Assembly: GCA_031396505.1 (NCBI GenBank)
Contig: JANNKX010000354.1
Location: forward strand, 1 to 23,586
Origin: JAAFHS01 sp031396505
Lineage (GTDB): Bacteria; Pseudomonadota; Alphaproteobacteria; Rhodobacterales; Rhodobacteraceae
Reading direction: 5' to 3'
Length of the DNA: 23,586 nt
Shown: in pieces, positions 1 through 6,599 of the stretch
Layout of the letters: every line of letters starts with the position of its first letter
Numbering within the stretch: position 1 is the first letter of the stretch
The notes under the pieces: generated by a model
Databases searched by the model: none
What the model was told of the DNA's origin: nothing
What the model saw: only the letters and a program-made list of their open reading frames with translations
Translations under genes and position numbers: made by a program

Positions 1-383
1 GCCAGATCGGCAAATGTCGCGGCGGCACCGGGATGGGTGACAATGACTTGCGGGTCCTTCTGAAAGGACGCGGCGACGGTCAGGATGGGCAGCCCTTCCT
101 GCACGGCGGAAAAGCCGTCAAGGGTGGATCCGCCCATGTGAAAATCAACCTGACCTGCCAGCATCAGGGCGCGGTTATTGACCTGTGGGCCGCCGGGCAG
201 AATCGTCACATCCAACCCGCAGGCCGCGTAGGTGCCATCGGCCACAGCCTGATAATACCCGCCATGTTCGGCCTGGGCGACCCAGTTGGTGCCAAAGGTG
301 ACGGCAACATTCTGGGCGAAGGCCGCGTTTGCAGCGGGCAGGATCAGCGCGCACAGCGCCGTTGTTTTCAGGAATTTTGACAC
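1..383 (-). CDS. ABC transporter substrate-binding protein, THI5/NMT1-like (5' part; runs off the window)
   Basis: About 127 N-terminal residues are present; the 3' part lies beyond base 1. The protein opens with a hydrophobic signal peptide ending near AFA, followed by an N-lobe with GTNWVAQAEHGGYYQA, GLDVTILPGGPQVNNR and a DFHMGG segment. This pattern is typical of periplasmic binding proteins of the THI5/NMT1 group, which feed ABC importers for pyrimidine precursors, sulfonates, nitrate or related small molecules. The ligand cannot be told from this fragment. I chose the GTG start at 381-383 because GGAGG lies five bases upstream and the signal peptide follows at once. The gene is divergent from a RidA-family gene, which fits nitrogen or nucleobase metabolism only weakly. 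Confidence 0.82.
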   Translation of the reverse strand, partial: MSKFLKTTALCALILPAANAAFAQNVAVTFGTNWVAQAEHGGYYQAVADGTYAACGLDVTILPGGPQVNNRALMLAGQVDFHMGGSTLDGFSAVQEGLPILTVAASFQKDPQVIVTHPGAAATFADL

Positions 384-519
384 ATCATCCTCCGGGTTTT
401 TGATTCTTGGTTTGCTGGCGAGCCTAGGGTTCAAGGCGTCTGCGCACAGCCCCCCCGCCTGCGCAACATCCCCGCTTTTGGTGATCAAAGCGCAAGCAAG
501 TGGCGGCTGGCAAGTGTTT

Positions 520-562
520 TGATTGAAAATCAGGCGATCTGCAGCAGGTCATCGCTGCAGCA
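520..562. promoter_or_regulatory. Candidate operator region between divergent genes
   Basis: In the 245-base gap between the substrate-binding protein and the RidA gene there is a short inverted repeat, TGATT-GAA-AATCA (520-532). It is followed by two direct copies of CTGCAGCA (539-546 and 555-562) whose starts are 16 bases apart. A regulator of the divergent pair could bind here. This rests on symmetry and position only; no known operator was recognised. Confidence 0.2.
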
Positions 563-628
563 CGGGGTTTGCCATGGGTTGGCCGGGGTGCAAAGATACC
601 GGAACCGCACGCAATGATCCGAGGCCAC

Positions 629-1018
629 ATGAAAACCCTGCATCCCGAAACGATCCGCCCGCCCTTTGCGCGCTATGCGCACGGGGTTGAAGTGCCGCCC
701 GATGCGCGGCTGGTGGTGACATCGGGGCAGTTGGGAATTGCAGCAGATGACCATGTGCCTGAGGATGCTCGGGCGCAGGCGGACCTGTGTTTTGCCAATT
801 GTGCGGCCATATTGGCCGAGGCGGGCATGGGTCCGGCGGATGTGATCCGGATCAACGCCTTTGTCACGGATCGCCGCCATATGGCGGATTATATGGCGGC
901 GCGCGATGCATGGCTGGTGGGGGTGACGCGCCTGCCGGCATCGACGCTGGTGATTGTGACGGGGTTCACGCGTGCGGCGTTTGTGGTGGAAGTCGAGGTG
1001 ACGGCGGCGGCCATCTGA
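629..1018 (+). CDS. RidA/YjgF family protein (enamine/imine deaminase-like)
   Basis: The product is 129 residues, the usual size for the YjgF/YER057c/UK114 fold. It shows VVTSGQLGI near the N-terminus, a central ADVIRINAFVTD stretch, and a C-terminal RLPASTLVIVTGFTR segment followed by VEVEVTA, which matches the family signature around the conserved arginine. RidA proteins hydrolyse reactive 2-aminoacrylate and other enamines and imines in the cytoplasm; some relatives act in nucleobase or amino-acid breakdown. The ATG at 629 is preferred over upstream in-frame starts because homologs begin close to it and a GAGG lies just before it. The exact subfamily and substrate are unknown. Confidence 0.85.
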   Translation: MKTLHPETIRPPFARYAHGVEVPPDARLVVTSGQLGIAADDHVPEDARAQADLCFANCAAILAEAGMGPADVIRINAFVTDRRHMADYMAARDAWLVGVTRLPASTLVIVTGFTRAAFVVEVEVTAAAI

Positions 1019-1171
1019 CAATGCAATGACGGTTTGAAATTTGTTGAGTGAAATTATCGTCTTTACATTACCACCTTTTTCTGTCACCTTTTCCTTGCGT
1101 TCCAAGCCAGCCCCTTGTTGTTGCATGGGTAGCCCGGACCTCATCGTCAATTGACCCGGAGGTTTCCCACG
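1019..1171 (+). promoter_or_regulatory. AT-rich leader of the iron/heme operon
   Basis: This gap is clearly richer in A and T (especially 1030-1100) than the flanking genes and precedes the micro-ORF/hemP operon, so it probably holds its promoter. Genes of this kind are usually iron-controlled (Fur, Irr or RirA in alphaproteobacteria). TGA at 1045-1047, nine bases, then TCG comes near the TGA-N9-TCA form of an iron-rhodo box but misses by one base. No convincing -10/-35 pair was found. Confidence 0.3.
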
Positions 1172-1282
1172 ATGACCCGTTCCGAAAGCGGCCCTTTGGC
1201 CGAGATCATGCTGGCCCTGCAGCAGACGTTCCGGCGTATGAATGTGCAAACCCTGTTCGACCGGATCGAGGCGCGGCCATGA
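1172..1282 (+). CDS. 36-residue micro-protein coupled to hemP
   Basis: A short reading frame encodes 36 residues, starting MTRSESGPLAEIM and ending LFDRIEARP. It has a GGAGG (1158-1162) nine bases before the ATG, and its stop codon overlaps the hemP start as ATGA (1279-1282), an arrangement that favours translational coupling. The predicted product is a single amphipathic, basic helix with no membrane segment, signal peptide or cysteines. It may be a real small protein or a leader peptide that tunes hemP translation. I do not recognise a named family. The ribosome-binding site and the overlap are the main support. Confidence 0.55.
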   Translation: MTRSESGPLAEIMLALQQTFRRMNVQTLFDRIEARP

Positions 1283-1440
1283 ACGCGCAATCCGATTTCG
1301 CCTGTCTGACCGATGCCGCAATCCCCGTGCATGACGCAACCGATCTGACAGGCGGCGGGGCGCAGGCGCGCATCGTGCTGCATGGGCAGGTCTACGCATT
1401 GCGCATCACGCGGGCCGGAAAACTGATCCTTACCAAGTAA
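1279..1440 (+). CDS. hemP: Hemin uptake protein HemP
   Basis: The 53-residue product ends in VYALRITRAGKLILTK, the hallmark of the HemP/HmuP family, preceded by a LTGGG turn. HemP-type proteins are small cytoplasmic proteins linked to heme uptake; in some rhizobia and Burkholderia the HmuP relative acts as a regulator of heme-receptor expression. Here the gene overlaps the micro-ORF upstream by four bases and lies 11 bases before the imelysin gene, so it heads an iron/heme operon and not a classical hmuRSTUV cluster. Iron-dependent control is expected from the family but not proven by the sequence. Confidence 0.9.
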   Translation: MNAQSDFACLTDAAIPVHDATDLTGGGAQARIVLHGQVYALRITRAGKLILTK

Positions 1441-1451
1441 AGAGGGTGCCT

Positions 1452-2702
1452 ATGAAAATGACCATTGCCGCGGCCTTTTGCACGGTCGCCCTGCCCGCTT
1501 TTGCCGTGACCCCTGATGCGGTGGTGGCAACCTATGCCGATATCGCGGCGGCAAAGTATCAAGACAGCATGACCACGGCCAAAGCCCTGCAGTCGGCGGT
1601 TGACGCCTTGGTCGCGGCACCCAGCGATGCGGCGTTGCAGGCGGCAAAGGACGCGTGGCTGGCGGCAAGGGTGCCCTACCAGCAAACCGAGGTGTACCGG
1701 TTTGGCAATGCGATCGTGGATGACTGGGAGGGCCGGGTGAATGCATGGCCGATGGATGAAGGGCTGATTGACTATGTCGATACTTCCTATGGCGGGCCGG
1801 CTGGGGAAAACCCGCTGGCCACGCTGAACCTGATTGCGACGCCGCAGTTCCGTCTGTCGGGCACGACGATTGATGCGACAGTGATCACCCCGGCCCTGAT
1901 CCGCGATACGCTGCACGAGGCGGACGGGATCGAGGCGAATGTGGCGTCGGGCTATCACGCGATTGAATTCATGCTGTGGGGGCAGGATCTGAACGGCAGC
2001 GGGCCGGGTGCCGGGGCGCGCGCGGCGAGCGATTATGCGACGGGTGCGGCCTGCACCAACGGCAACTGCGACCGTCGCGGGGCCTATCTGGTGGCCGCAA
2101 CCGACCTGCTGGTCAGCGATCTGCAAGACATGGCGGCGAACTGGGCGGCGGACGGCCCCGCGCGCGCGGCGGTTACGGCCGATCCGAAGGCGGGCGTGAC
2201 GACGATTTTGACGGGGATGGGCAGCCTGTCATACGGCGAACTGGCGGGCGAGCGGATGAAGCTCGGCCTTCTGATGAACGATCCGGAGGAGGAGCATGAC
2301 TGCTTTTCCGACAACACGCACAACAGCCATTTCTATGACGGGCTTGGCATTCAGAACGTCTATCTGGGGCGCTATGTGCGCCTTGATGGCCGCGTGATCG
2401 AAGGCGCGTCGCTGTCGGATCTGGTGGCGGCGGCGGACCCTGCGGTGGACAGGCAGTTGACGGCGGAACTGGCGGTGACGATGGACGCGCTGGCGGCGCT
2501 GCAAGCGGCGGCGATGGGCGGGATGGCCTATGACCAGATGCTGGCACCGGGCAATGCGACGGGTGAGGCACTGATCATGGCGGGCGTGAACGGCCTTGTG
2601 ACGCAGACAGCGTCGATTGAGCGCGCGATGGCGGTTCTGGGGGTGGCGGCGACGCTGGAAGGGTCGGACAGTCTGGATAACCCGAATGCGGTGTTCCAAT
2701 GA
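1452..2702 (+). CDS. Imelysin family protein (peptidase M75 / iron-regulated protein A type)
   Basis: A 416-residue exported protein with a signal peptide (about residues 1-18, ending PAFA). The imelysin GxHxxE motif is present as GYHAIE at 167-172, within a helical fold containing two imelysin-like halves. The DNTHNSHFYDG segment in the second half is also typical of the family. Imelysins act in the periplasm or on the cell surface in iron uptake; peptidase activity is doubtful for most members. The start at ATG 1452 is preferred over the GTG at 1446 because AGAGG lies at a good distance and the signal peptide begins there. The gene follows hemP and precedes a di-heme oxidoreductase, a pairing seen in many proteobacterial iron loci. 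Confidence 0.9.
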   Translation: MKMTIAAAFCTVALPAFAVTPDAVVATYADIAAAKYQDSMTTAKALQSAVDALVAAPSDAALQAAKDAWLAARVPYQQTEVYRFGNAIVDDWEGRVNAWPMDEGLIDYVDTSYGGPAGENPLATLNLIATPQFRLSGTTIDATVITPALIRDTLHEADGIEANVASGYHAIEFMLWGQDLNGSGPGAGARAASDYATGAACTNGNCDRRGAYLVAATDLLVSDLQDMAANWAADGPARAAVTADPKAGVTTILTGMGSLSYGELAGERMKLGLLMNDPEEEHDCFSDNTHNSHFYDGLGIQNVYLGRYVRLDGRVIEGASLSDLVAAADPAVDRQLTAELAVTMDALAALQAAAMGGMAYDQMLAPGNATGEALIMAGVNGLVTQTASIERAMAVLGVAATLEGSDSLDNPNAVFQ

Positions 2703-2761
2703 CACCCGCCGTGGCCGCGTGCCGCATCGCCAGACCCGGATCGATGCGGCACTGATACGGC

Positions 2762-4288
2762 ATGGACAGAAAGCCAGCACCCATGCGGACCGTGACACTG
2801 CTGTGCGTCATCCTTGGCCTGCCTGCCGGGGCGCAAACGCTGGACGACCGGCATCTGCCGGTGATTGCGCGCACGGACGCCGAGGCGGTGCGGATTGCGG
2901 GCGTTCTGGCACCACCTGCGGATTTCAGCGTGGCCGAACCGTTCGAGGCGATGTCCGCGGGGGCAGCGACCGTGCGCGCAACCACTACGGCGGATGCGTT
3001 TTCGCAAGCCTCGGCCAACCTTGGCTTTGCGGGCGAGATGGATTTCAAGCTGGGCAATGCGCTGTTTCGAAAGACCTGGATTGCGGCCCCGGCATCGACG
3101 CGCGCATCGGATGGGTTGGGGCCATACTACAATGCGCGGGCCTGTCAGGATTGCCACCTGAAGGACGGGCGCGGGCATGTGCCGGTGCCGGGGACGCGGG
3201 GCGTGTCGCTGTTTTTGCGCATCGCCTTGCCGGGCGGCAGCGCGCCGTCCGAGATTGCGGATTACCTGGCCACGCAGCCGGACCCGGTTCTTGGCAGCCA
3301 GTTGCAGGATTTTGCCAGCCCCGGCCAGACGCCGGAAGGCCGGATGCGGATCACCTATGCGGACCGCCCCGTGACACTGGCCGATGGCAGGATCATCACG
3401 CTGCGCGCGCCGCGCTATGCGATTGTGGATACAGGCCACGGGCCATTGCACCCGGACCTGATGCTGTCGCCACGCATCGCGCCACAGATGATCGGGCTGG
3501 GCTTGCTGGAGGCGATCCCGGCGGCGGATATCCTTGCGCGGCAAGACCCGGATGATGCGGATGGCGATGGAATATCGGGGCGCGCGAATATCGTGATCAG
3601 TGCGCAATACGGCAGCCCGATGCTGGGGCGGTTCGGGTTGAAGGCCGCGGTCGCGACGGTGCGTGAACAATCCGCTGCGGCGTTTTCGGGCGATATGGGA
3701 TTGTCGACATCGCTGCACCCTGATCCGTGGGGCGATTGCACGGTGGCGCAGACCGATTGCCGCCGCGCCCCGCATGGGCAGGAACCGGGGGTGCGCGACG
3801 GGCGGGAAGTGGACGATCTGACGCTTGATCTGATCACGCTTTATGCGCGCAACCTGGGTGTGCCCGCGCGGCGTGGCGTTGACGGCGCGGATGTGCTGCG
3901 CGGCAAGGCAGTGTTTCATGCGGCACGATGCGTGGCCTGCCATGTGCCCAAGGCGGTGACCAACCGGCTGGACGGGCAGGATGCACAAAGCTTTCAACTG
4001 ATCTGGCCCTATACCGACCTTTTGCTGCATGACATGGGGCCGGGCCTTGCCGACAACCGCCCCGAGGCGCGCGCGACGGGCACCGAATGGCGCACGCCGC
4101 CGCTGTGGGGCATTGGCCTGACCGAACAGGTGAGCGGGCACACGGAATTTCTGCATGACGGGCGGGCGCGATCATTGTTGGAGGCGATCTTGTGGCATGG
4201 CGGCGAGGCACAGGCGGCGCGTGACGCTGTGGTGGCCCTGCCGAAACCGGACCGAGACGCGCTGATCGCCTTTCTGGAAAGCCTGTAG
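2762..4288 (+). CDS. Di-heme c-type oxidoreductase (DHOR/DUF1111 family)
   Basis: A 508-residue exported protein with two c-type heme motifs, CQDCH (128-132) and CVACH (390-394). Between them lies a DDADGDGISGR loop (264-274) typical of the di-heme oxidoreductase family often annotated as thiol oxidoreductase. It should act in the periplasm after heme attachment by the Ccm system. Its usual partner is imelysin, as here, suggesting joint work in periplasmic iron handling, perhaps redox change of iron. The start is uncertain: ATG 2762 has no clear ribosome-binding site, and ATG 2783 would give a shorter signal peptide (MRTVTLLCVILGLPAGAQ). The second imelysin and the DUF1513 gene that often complete such loci are not found downstream. 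Confidence 0.9.
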   Translation: MDRKPAPMRTVTLLCVILGLPAGAQTLDDRHLPVIARTDAEAVRIAGVLAPPADFSVAEPFEAMSAGAATVRATTTADAFSQASANLGFAGEMDFKLGNALFRKTWIAAPASTRASDGLGPYYNARACQDCHLKDGRGHVPVPGTRGVSLFLRIALPGGSAPSEIADYLATQPDPVLGSQLQDFASPGQTPEGRMRITYADRPVTLADGRIITLRAPRYAIVDTGHGPLHPDLMLSPRIAPQMIGLGLLEAIPAADILARQDPDDADGDGISGRANIVISAQYGSPMLGRFGLKAAVATVREQSAAAFSGDMGLSTSLHPDPWGDCTVAQTDCRRAPHGQEPGVRDGREVDDLTLDLITLYARNLGVPARRGVDGADVLRGKAVFHAARCVACHVPKAVTNRLDGQDAQSFQLIWPYTDLLLHDMGPGLADNRPEARATGTEWRTPPLWGIGLTEQVSGHTEFLHDGRARSLLEAILWHGGEAQAARDAVVALPKPDRDALIAFLESL

Positions 4289-4338
4289 ATGCCGCAAATC
4301 GCGGGTCGCATAGGACAGTGATCCGGTGGCTTTGCGGT

Positions 4339-4438
4339 GAAATTGACGGCTGTCAATTTTCAGGATTATATAACAATATCAAGGATCCATGTGAAAATTC
4401 CACCACTCCGTTAAGACTTTTGAAACATTGCGTGATCG
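4339..4438 (+). repeat. Dispersed intergenic element, copy A
   Basis: A roughly 100-base element shared with 16730-16830 in the same orientation. It begins with a 22-base block (4339-4360) containing the inverted repeat AAATTGAC-GGCT-GTCAATTT and ends with a 30-base block (4409-4438); both blocks are identical to copy B. The 48 bases between them differ strongly, though short stretches still align. Both copies lie between the 3' ends of convergent genes. The element could be a small RNA, a terminator-like structure or a miniature mobile or REP-like repeat. Confidence 0.75.
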
Positions 4439-4458
4439 CCGGGTGCCCCCCAACCCGG

Positions 4459-4482
4459 CCCTCCCCCGCAGCGGGGGGAGGG
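4459..4482. repeat. GC-rich palindrome (REP-like)
   Basis: A near-perfect inverted repeat with arms CCCTCCCCCGC and GCGGGGGGAGGG around a single A, with one extra G in the right arm. It sits directly downstream of copy A in the gap between convergent genes. It is followed by a GC-rich tail (4483-4523) that does not read as coding. It resembles the palindromic intergenic repeats common in alphaproteobacteria, and could also slow RNA polymerase coming from either side. Confidence 0.5.
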
Positions 4483-4544
4483 AGGCGCGGGAAGCCACAG
4501 GTGGCGCTTGCGGACGGGGTTTGACGCCGTCACCGGCATTGCTG

Positions 4545-5699
4545 TCACAGGCTTTGCGCAATCGCGCGGAACATGGCGATGTTGCCATCGGCCACGCCGG
4601 GGTTTTCAAAGCCGCGGTCGGCGGCATTGACGGCGATGACCACGCCCAATCCGGGATTGATGTAGATGTATTGGCCGTAAATGCCTTGCGCCATTACCTC
4701 GCCGGGTGCGGCATTTGCCGGAATCCACCATTGATAGCCGTAAGCCGACCCGTCGCCTGCCTGCGGGGTGGTGGAGGCCGCGATCCAACCTTCGGGCACC
4801 ACCTGCCTGCCCTGCCACATGCCCCTTTGCAGCACCATCTGCCCAAAGCGCGCGTAGTCGCGCGTGCGCATGTTCAACCCGCCCAGCACGAAGGACACGC
4901 CATCGCCATCGGTCAGCATGATCGGGTCCGTCTCAAGCCCCAAGGGGGTGAGCAGTTTTTCTGCCATCAGTTCGGGAATATCGCGCCCCGTTGCCCCCCG
5001 GATCACCATGCCCAGGACATGCGTGTCGATCGACACATAATGCCAGCGGCTGCCCGGTTCCGCCACACGTGCCGTCAGGCCTGCGGCAAACGCATCCATC
5101 GACCCGCCAAGCGCCAGAACGCGGCCCATCTTGTTGATGTCACTGTTGAAATCGGAATAGTCTTCGTTAAAGGCCACACCGGATGACATGGTCAGCACGT
5201 CATGAATGCTGACCCCCTGATAGGCGGAGCCGATCAGAAGTGGCGCGTATTTTTCGACCGGATCGTCAAGCGAGGCAATCGCGCCTTCGGCCTGCACGAT
5301 GCCAAACAGTGCCGACAACAGGCTTTTGGCGACTGACCAACTGATGCGCAGATCGTCGGATCCGGTGAAAAGGTGATAGCTTTCATGCACCAGTTTGCCG
5401 TCATGCAGAATGACAAGGCCAGTGATCTTGCGGGCGACGATCCAGTCTTGGGTGGCCGCTGACAGGGTGGCAGGCGGGCCGGGGGGCAAGGGTGAGGCGG
5501 CCCCTGTGCCGCGCGAAAGTGTGCGGTGAAAGAACAGATCGTCCATATGGCTGAAATTGCGGATGATATTGTCCGGGGCAAACAGGCTGTTGACGGCGAT
5601 CAGGCGGGCAATCTCATCACGTTTCCACAGGGCTGCGGCACCGATCACCAGCACCAGCACCAGAAGGCCGCCAAGCAACCACTTTATCGCACGCATCAT
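4545..5699 (-). CDS. Membrane-anchored serine hydrolase, class C beta-lactamase fold
   Basis: A 384-residue protein with an N-terminal membrane anchor (about residues 7-24) and a beta-lactamase-like domain. The catalytic SxxK motif is SVAK (Ser122, Lys125), and the second motif is YVSID around Tyr221, as in NylB-type 6-aminohexanoate-dimer hydrolases and related esterases where the usual YxN asparagine is changed. The protein is expected to face the periplasm. Substrate is unknown; members include esterases, D-aminopeptidases and amidases. Two adjacent ATGs are possible (5699 and 5696); a GGGGG run lies immediately upstream and is better spaced for the second. The gene lies downstream of rplY but is separated from it by a terminator, so it probably has its own promoter. 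Confidence 0.85.
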   Translation of the reverse strand: MMRAIKWLLGGLLVLVLVIGAAALWKRDEIARLIAVNSLFAPDNIIRNFSHMDDLFFHRTLSRGTGAASPLPPGPPATLSAATQDWIVARKITGLVILHDGKLVHESYHLFTGSDDLRISWSVAKSLLSALFGIVQAEGAIASLDDPVEKYAPLLIGSAYQGVSIHDVLTMSSGVAFNEDYSDFNSDINKMGRVLALGGSMDAFAAGLTARVAEPGSRWHYVSIDTHVLGMVIRGATGRDIPELMAEKLLTPLGLETDPIMLTDGDGVSFVLGGLNMRTRDYARFGQMVLQRGMWQGRQVVPEGWIAASTTPQAGDGSAYGYQWWIPANAAPGEVMAQGIYGQYIYINPGLGVVIAVNAADRGFENPGVADGNIAMFRAIAQSL

Positions 5700-5751
5700 G
5701 CCCCCTTTGCCCTGCCGGGCAGAGTGGTGGACGCAACCGGGGCTGACAACA

Positions 5752-5781
5752 CAAAAAAACGCGGCAGGTTGCCCTGCCGCG
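5752..5781 (-). terminator. Rho-independent terminator of rplY
   Basis: Read on the minus strand, GCGGCAGG-GCAA-CCTGCCGC forms an eight-base-pair stem with a four-base loop, followed by G and seven T's. It starts about 27 bases after the rplY stop codon, so it ends the rplY transcript before the serine hydrolase gene. Confidence 0.9.
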
Positions 5782-5807
5782 CCTTTTGGTCTTGCCCCTG
5801 AACAGGA

Positions 5808-6422
5808 TCAGGCGGCGGGTTCTTCGTCGCCATCATTATCGGTCGACCGCAGGCCCGACGGGGCCGCGACGTTCGCGATCACAAAGTTACGGTCGATGGT
5901 GGGCTTGGCGCCGGACGGCAGCACCACATCATTGATGTGGATCACGTCGCCGATGTTCTTGCCGGTCAGATCAACCGTGATGTGGTCAGGGATATCGCTG
6001 GCCAGCACTTCGAGTTCGACTTCGGAGCGCACGACCGTCAACGTACCACCGCGTTTCAGACCTGGTGACGCCTCGTGGTTGATGAAATCCACATGGATGA
6101 ACAGGCTGATCCGGCTGTCATCGGCCAGACGCATGAAGTCGATATGCGTGGGCAAATCCTTGACCACGTCACGCTGCACGCCACGGCAGATCACATGGAC
6201 ATCCTTCATGCCGTCAACCTTGAGGTTGATCAGCGTGGAAAGGAAGCGCCCTGCGCGCAGCCGTTTCAGCAGCATGTTGTACTTCAGATTGATCGGCTGG
6301 GGCTGTTCGCCTGCGCCGTAGATAATGCCGGGTACGTAGCCGTTGCGACGGGCTTGACGGGCGGCCCCCTTGCCTGTCCCCGTCCGTACCTCGGCCACAA
6401 GATCCGGGATCTCACGTGCCAT
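5808..6422 (-). CDS. rplY: 50S ribosomal protein L25 / general stress protein Ctc
   Basis: A 204-residue protein of the long (Ctc-type) L25 class. The N-terminal 5S-rRNA-binding beta-barrel domain includes GTGKGAARQARRNGYVPGIIYG, and the TL5-type C-terminal domain (from about residue 100) includes the IPDHITVDLTGKNIGD stretch. It binds 5S rRNA in the large ribosomal subunit. The tail DNDGDEEPAA is acidic, as in many alphaproteobacterial versions. AGGAG lies ten bases upstream of the ATG. In many alphaproteobacteria pth follows rplY; here a terminator and a serine hydrolase follow instead. Confidence 0.95.
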   Translation of the reverse strand: MAREIPDLVAEVRTGTGKGAARQARRNGYVPGIIYGAGEQPQPINLKYNMLLKRLRAGRFLSTLINLKVDGMKDVHVICRGVQRDVVKDLPTHIDFMRLADDSRISLFIHVDFINHEASPGLKRGGTLTVVRSEVELEVLASDIPDHITVDLTGKNIGDVIHINDVVLPSGAKPTIDRNFVIANVAAPSGLRSTDNDGDEEPAA

Positions 6423-6599
6423 GGTTCTTCTCCTGAATAAGTCCGCCGCCCTCCAAGGGTGTGCGACGCGACCGGGGGGCTATAGCGGGGATTTTTGGCC
6501 GGGGAAAGAGGAAATGTCGTGAATGCGCAAGCCTCGTCGGCGCGGGGCAAGCGCGGATTGGCACGCGGGCCTAGCAGCGGGGCATTGACGGAGTTTCCC

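Noticed and set aside
1045..1059. TGA-N9-TCG resembling an iron-rhodo box upstream of hemP
   Set aside because: One base off the short consensus and no second supporting half-site, so it is only mentioned in the leader entry and not called as a site.
2528..4156. 542-residue minus-strand frame opposite the imelysin/DHOR genes
   Set aside because: It is an arginine- and histidine-rich antisense shadow of a gene with two clear heme motifs.
4318..4524. 68-residue reading frame across copy A and the palindrome
   Set aside because: It runs through repeat elements, has no ribosome-binding site and shares its central peptide with copy B only because the DNA is repeated.
4428..5186. 252-residue plus-strand reading frame opposite the serine hydrolase
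   Set aside because: It is an antisense shadow of the hydrolase gene, which has the catalytic motifs and a full family length.
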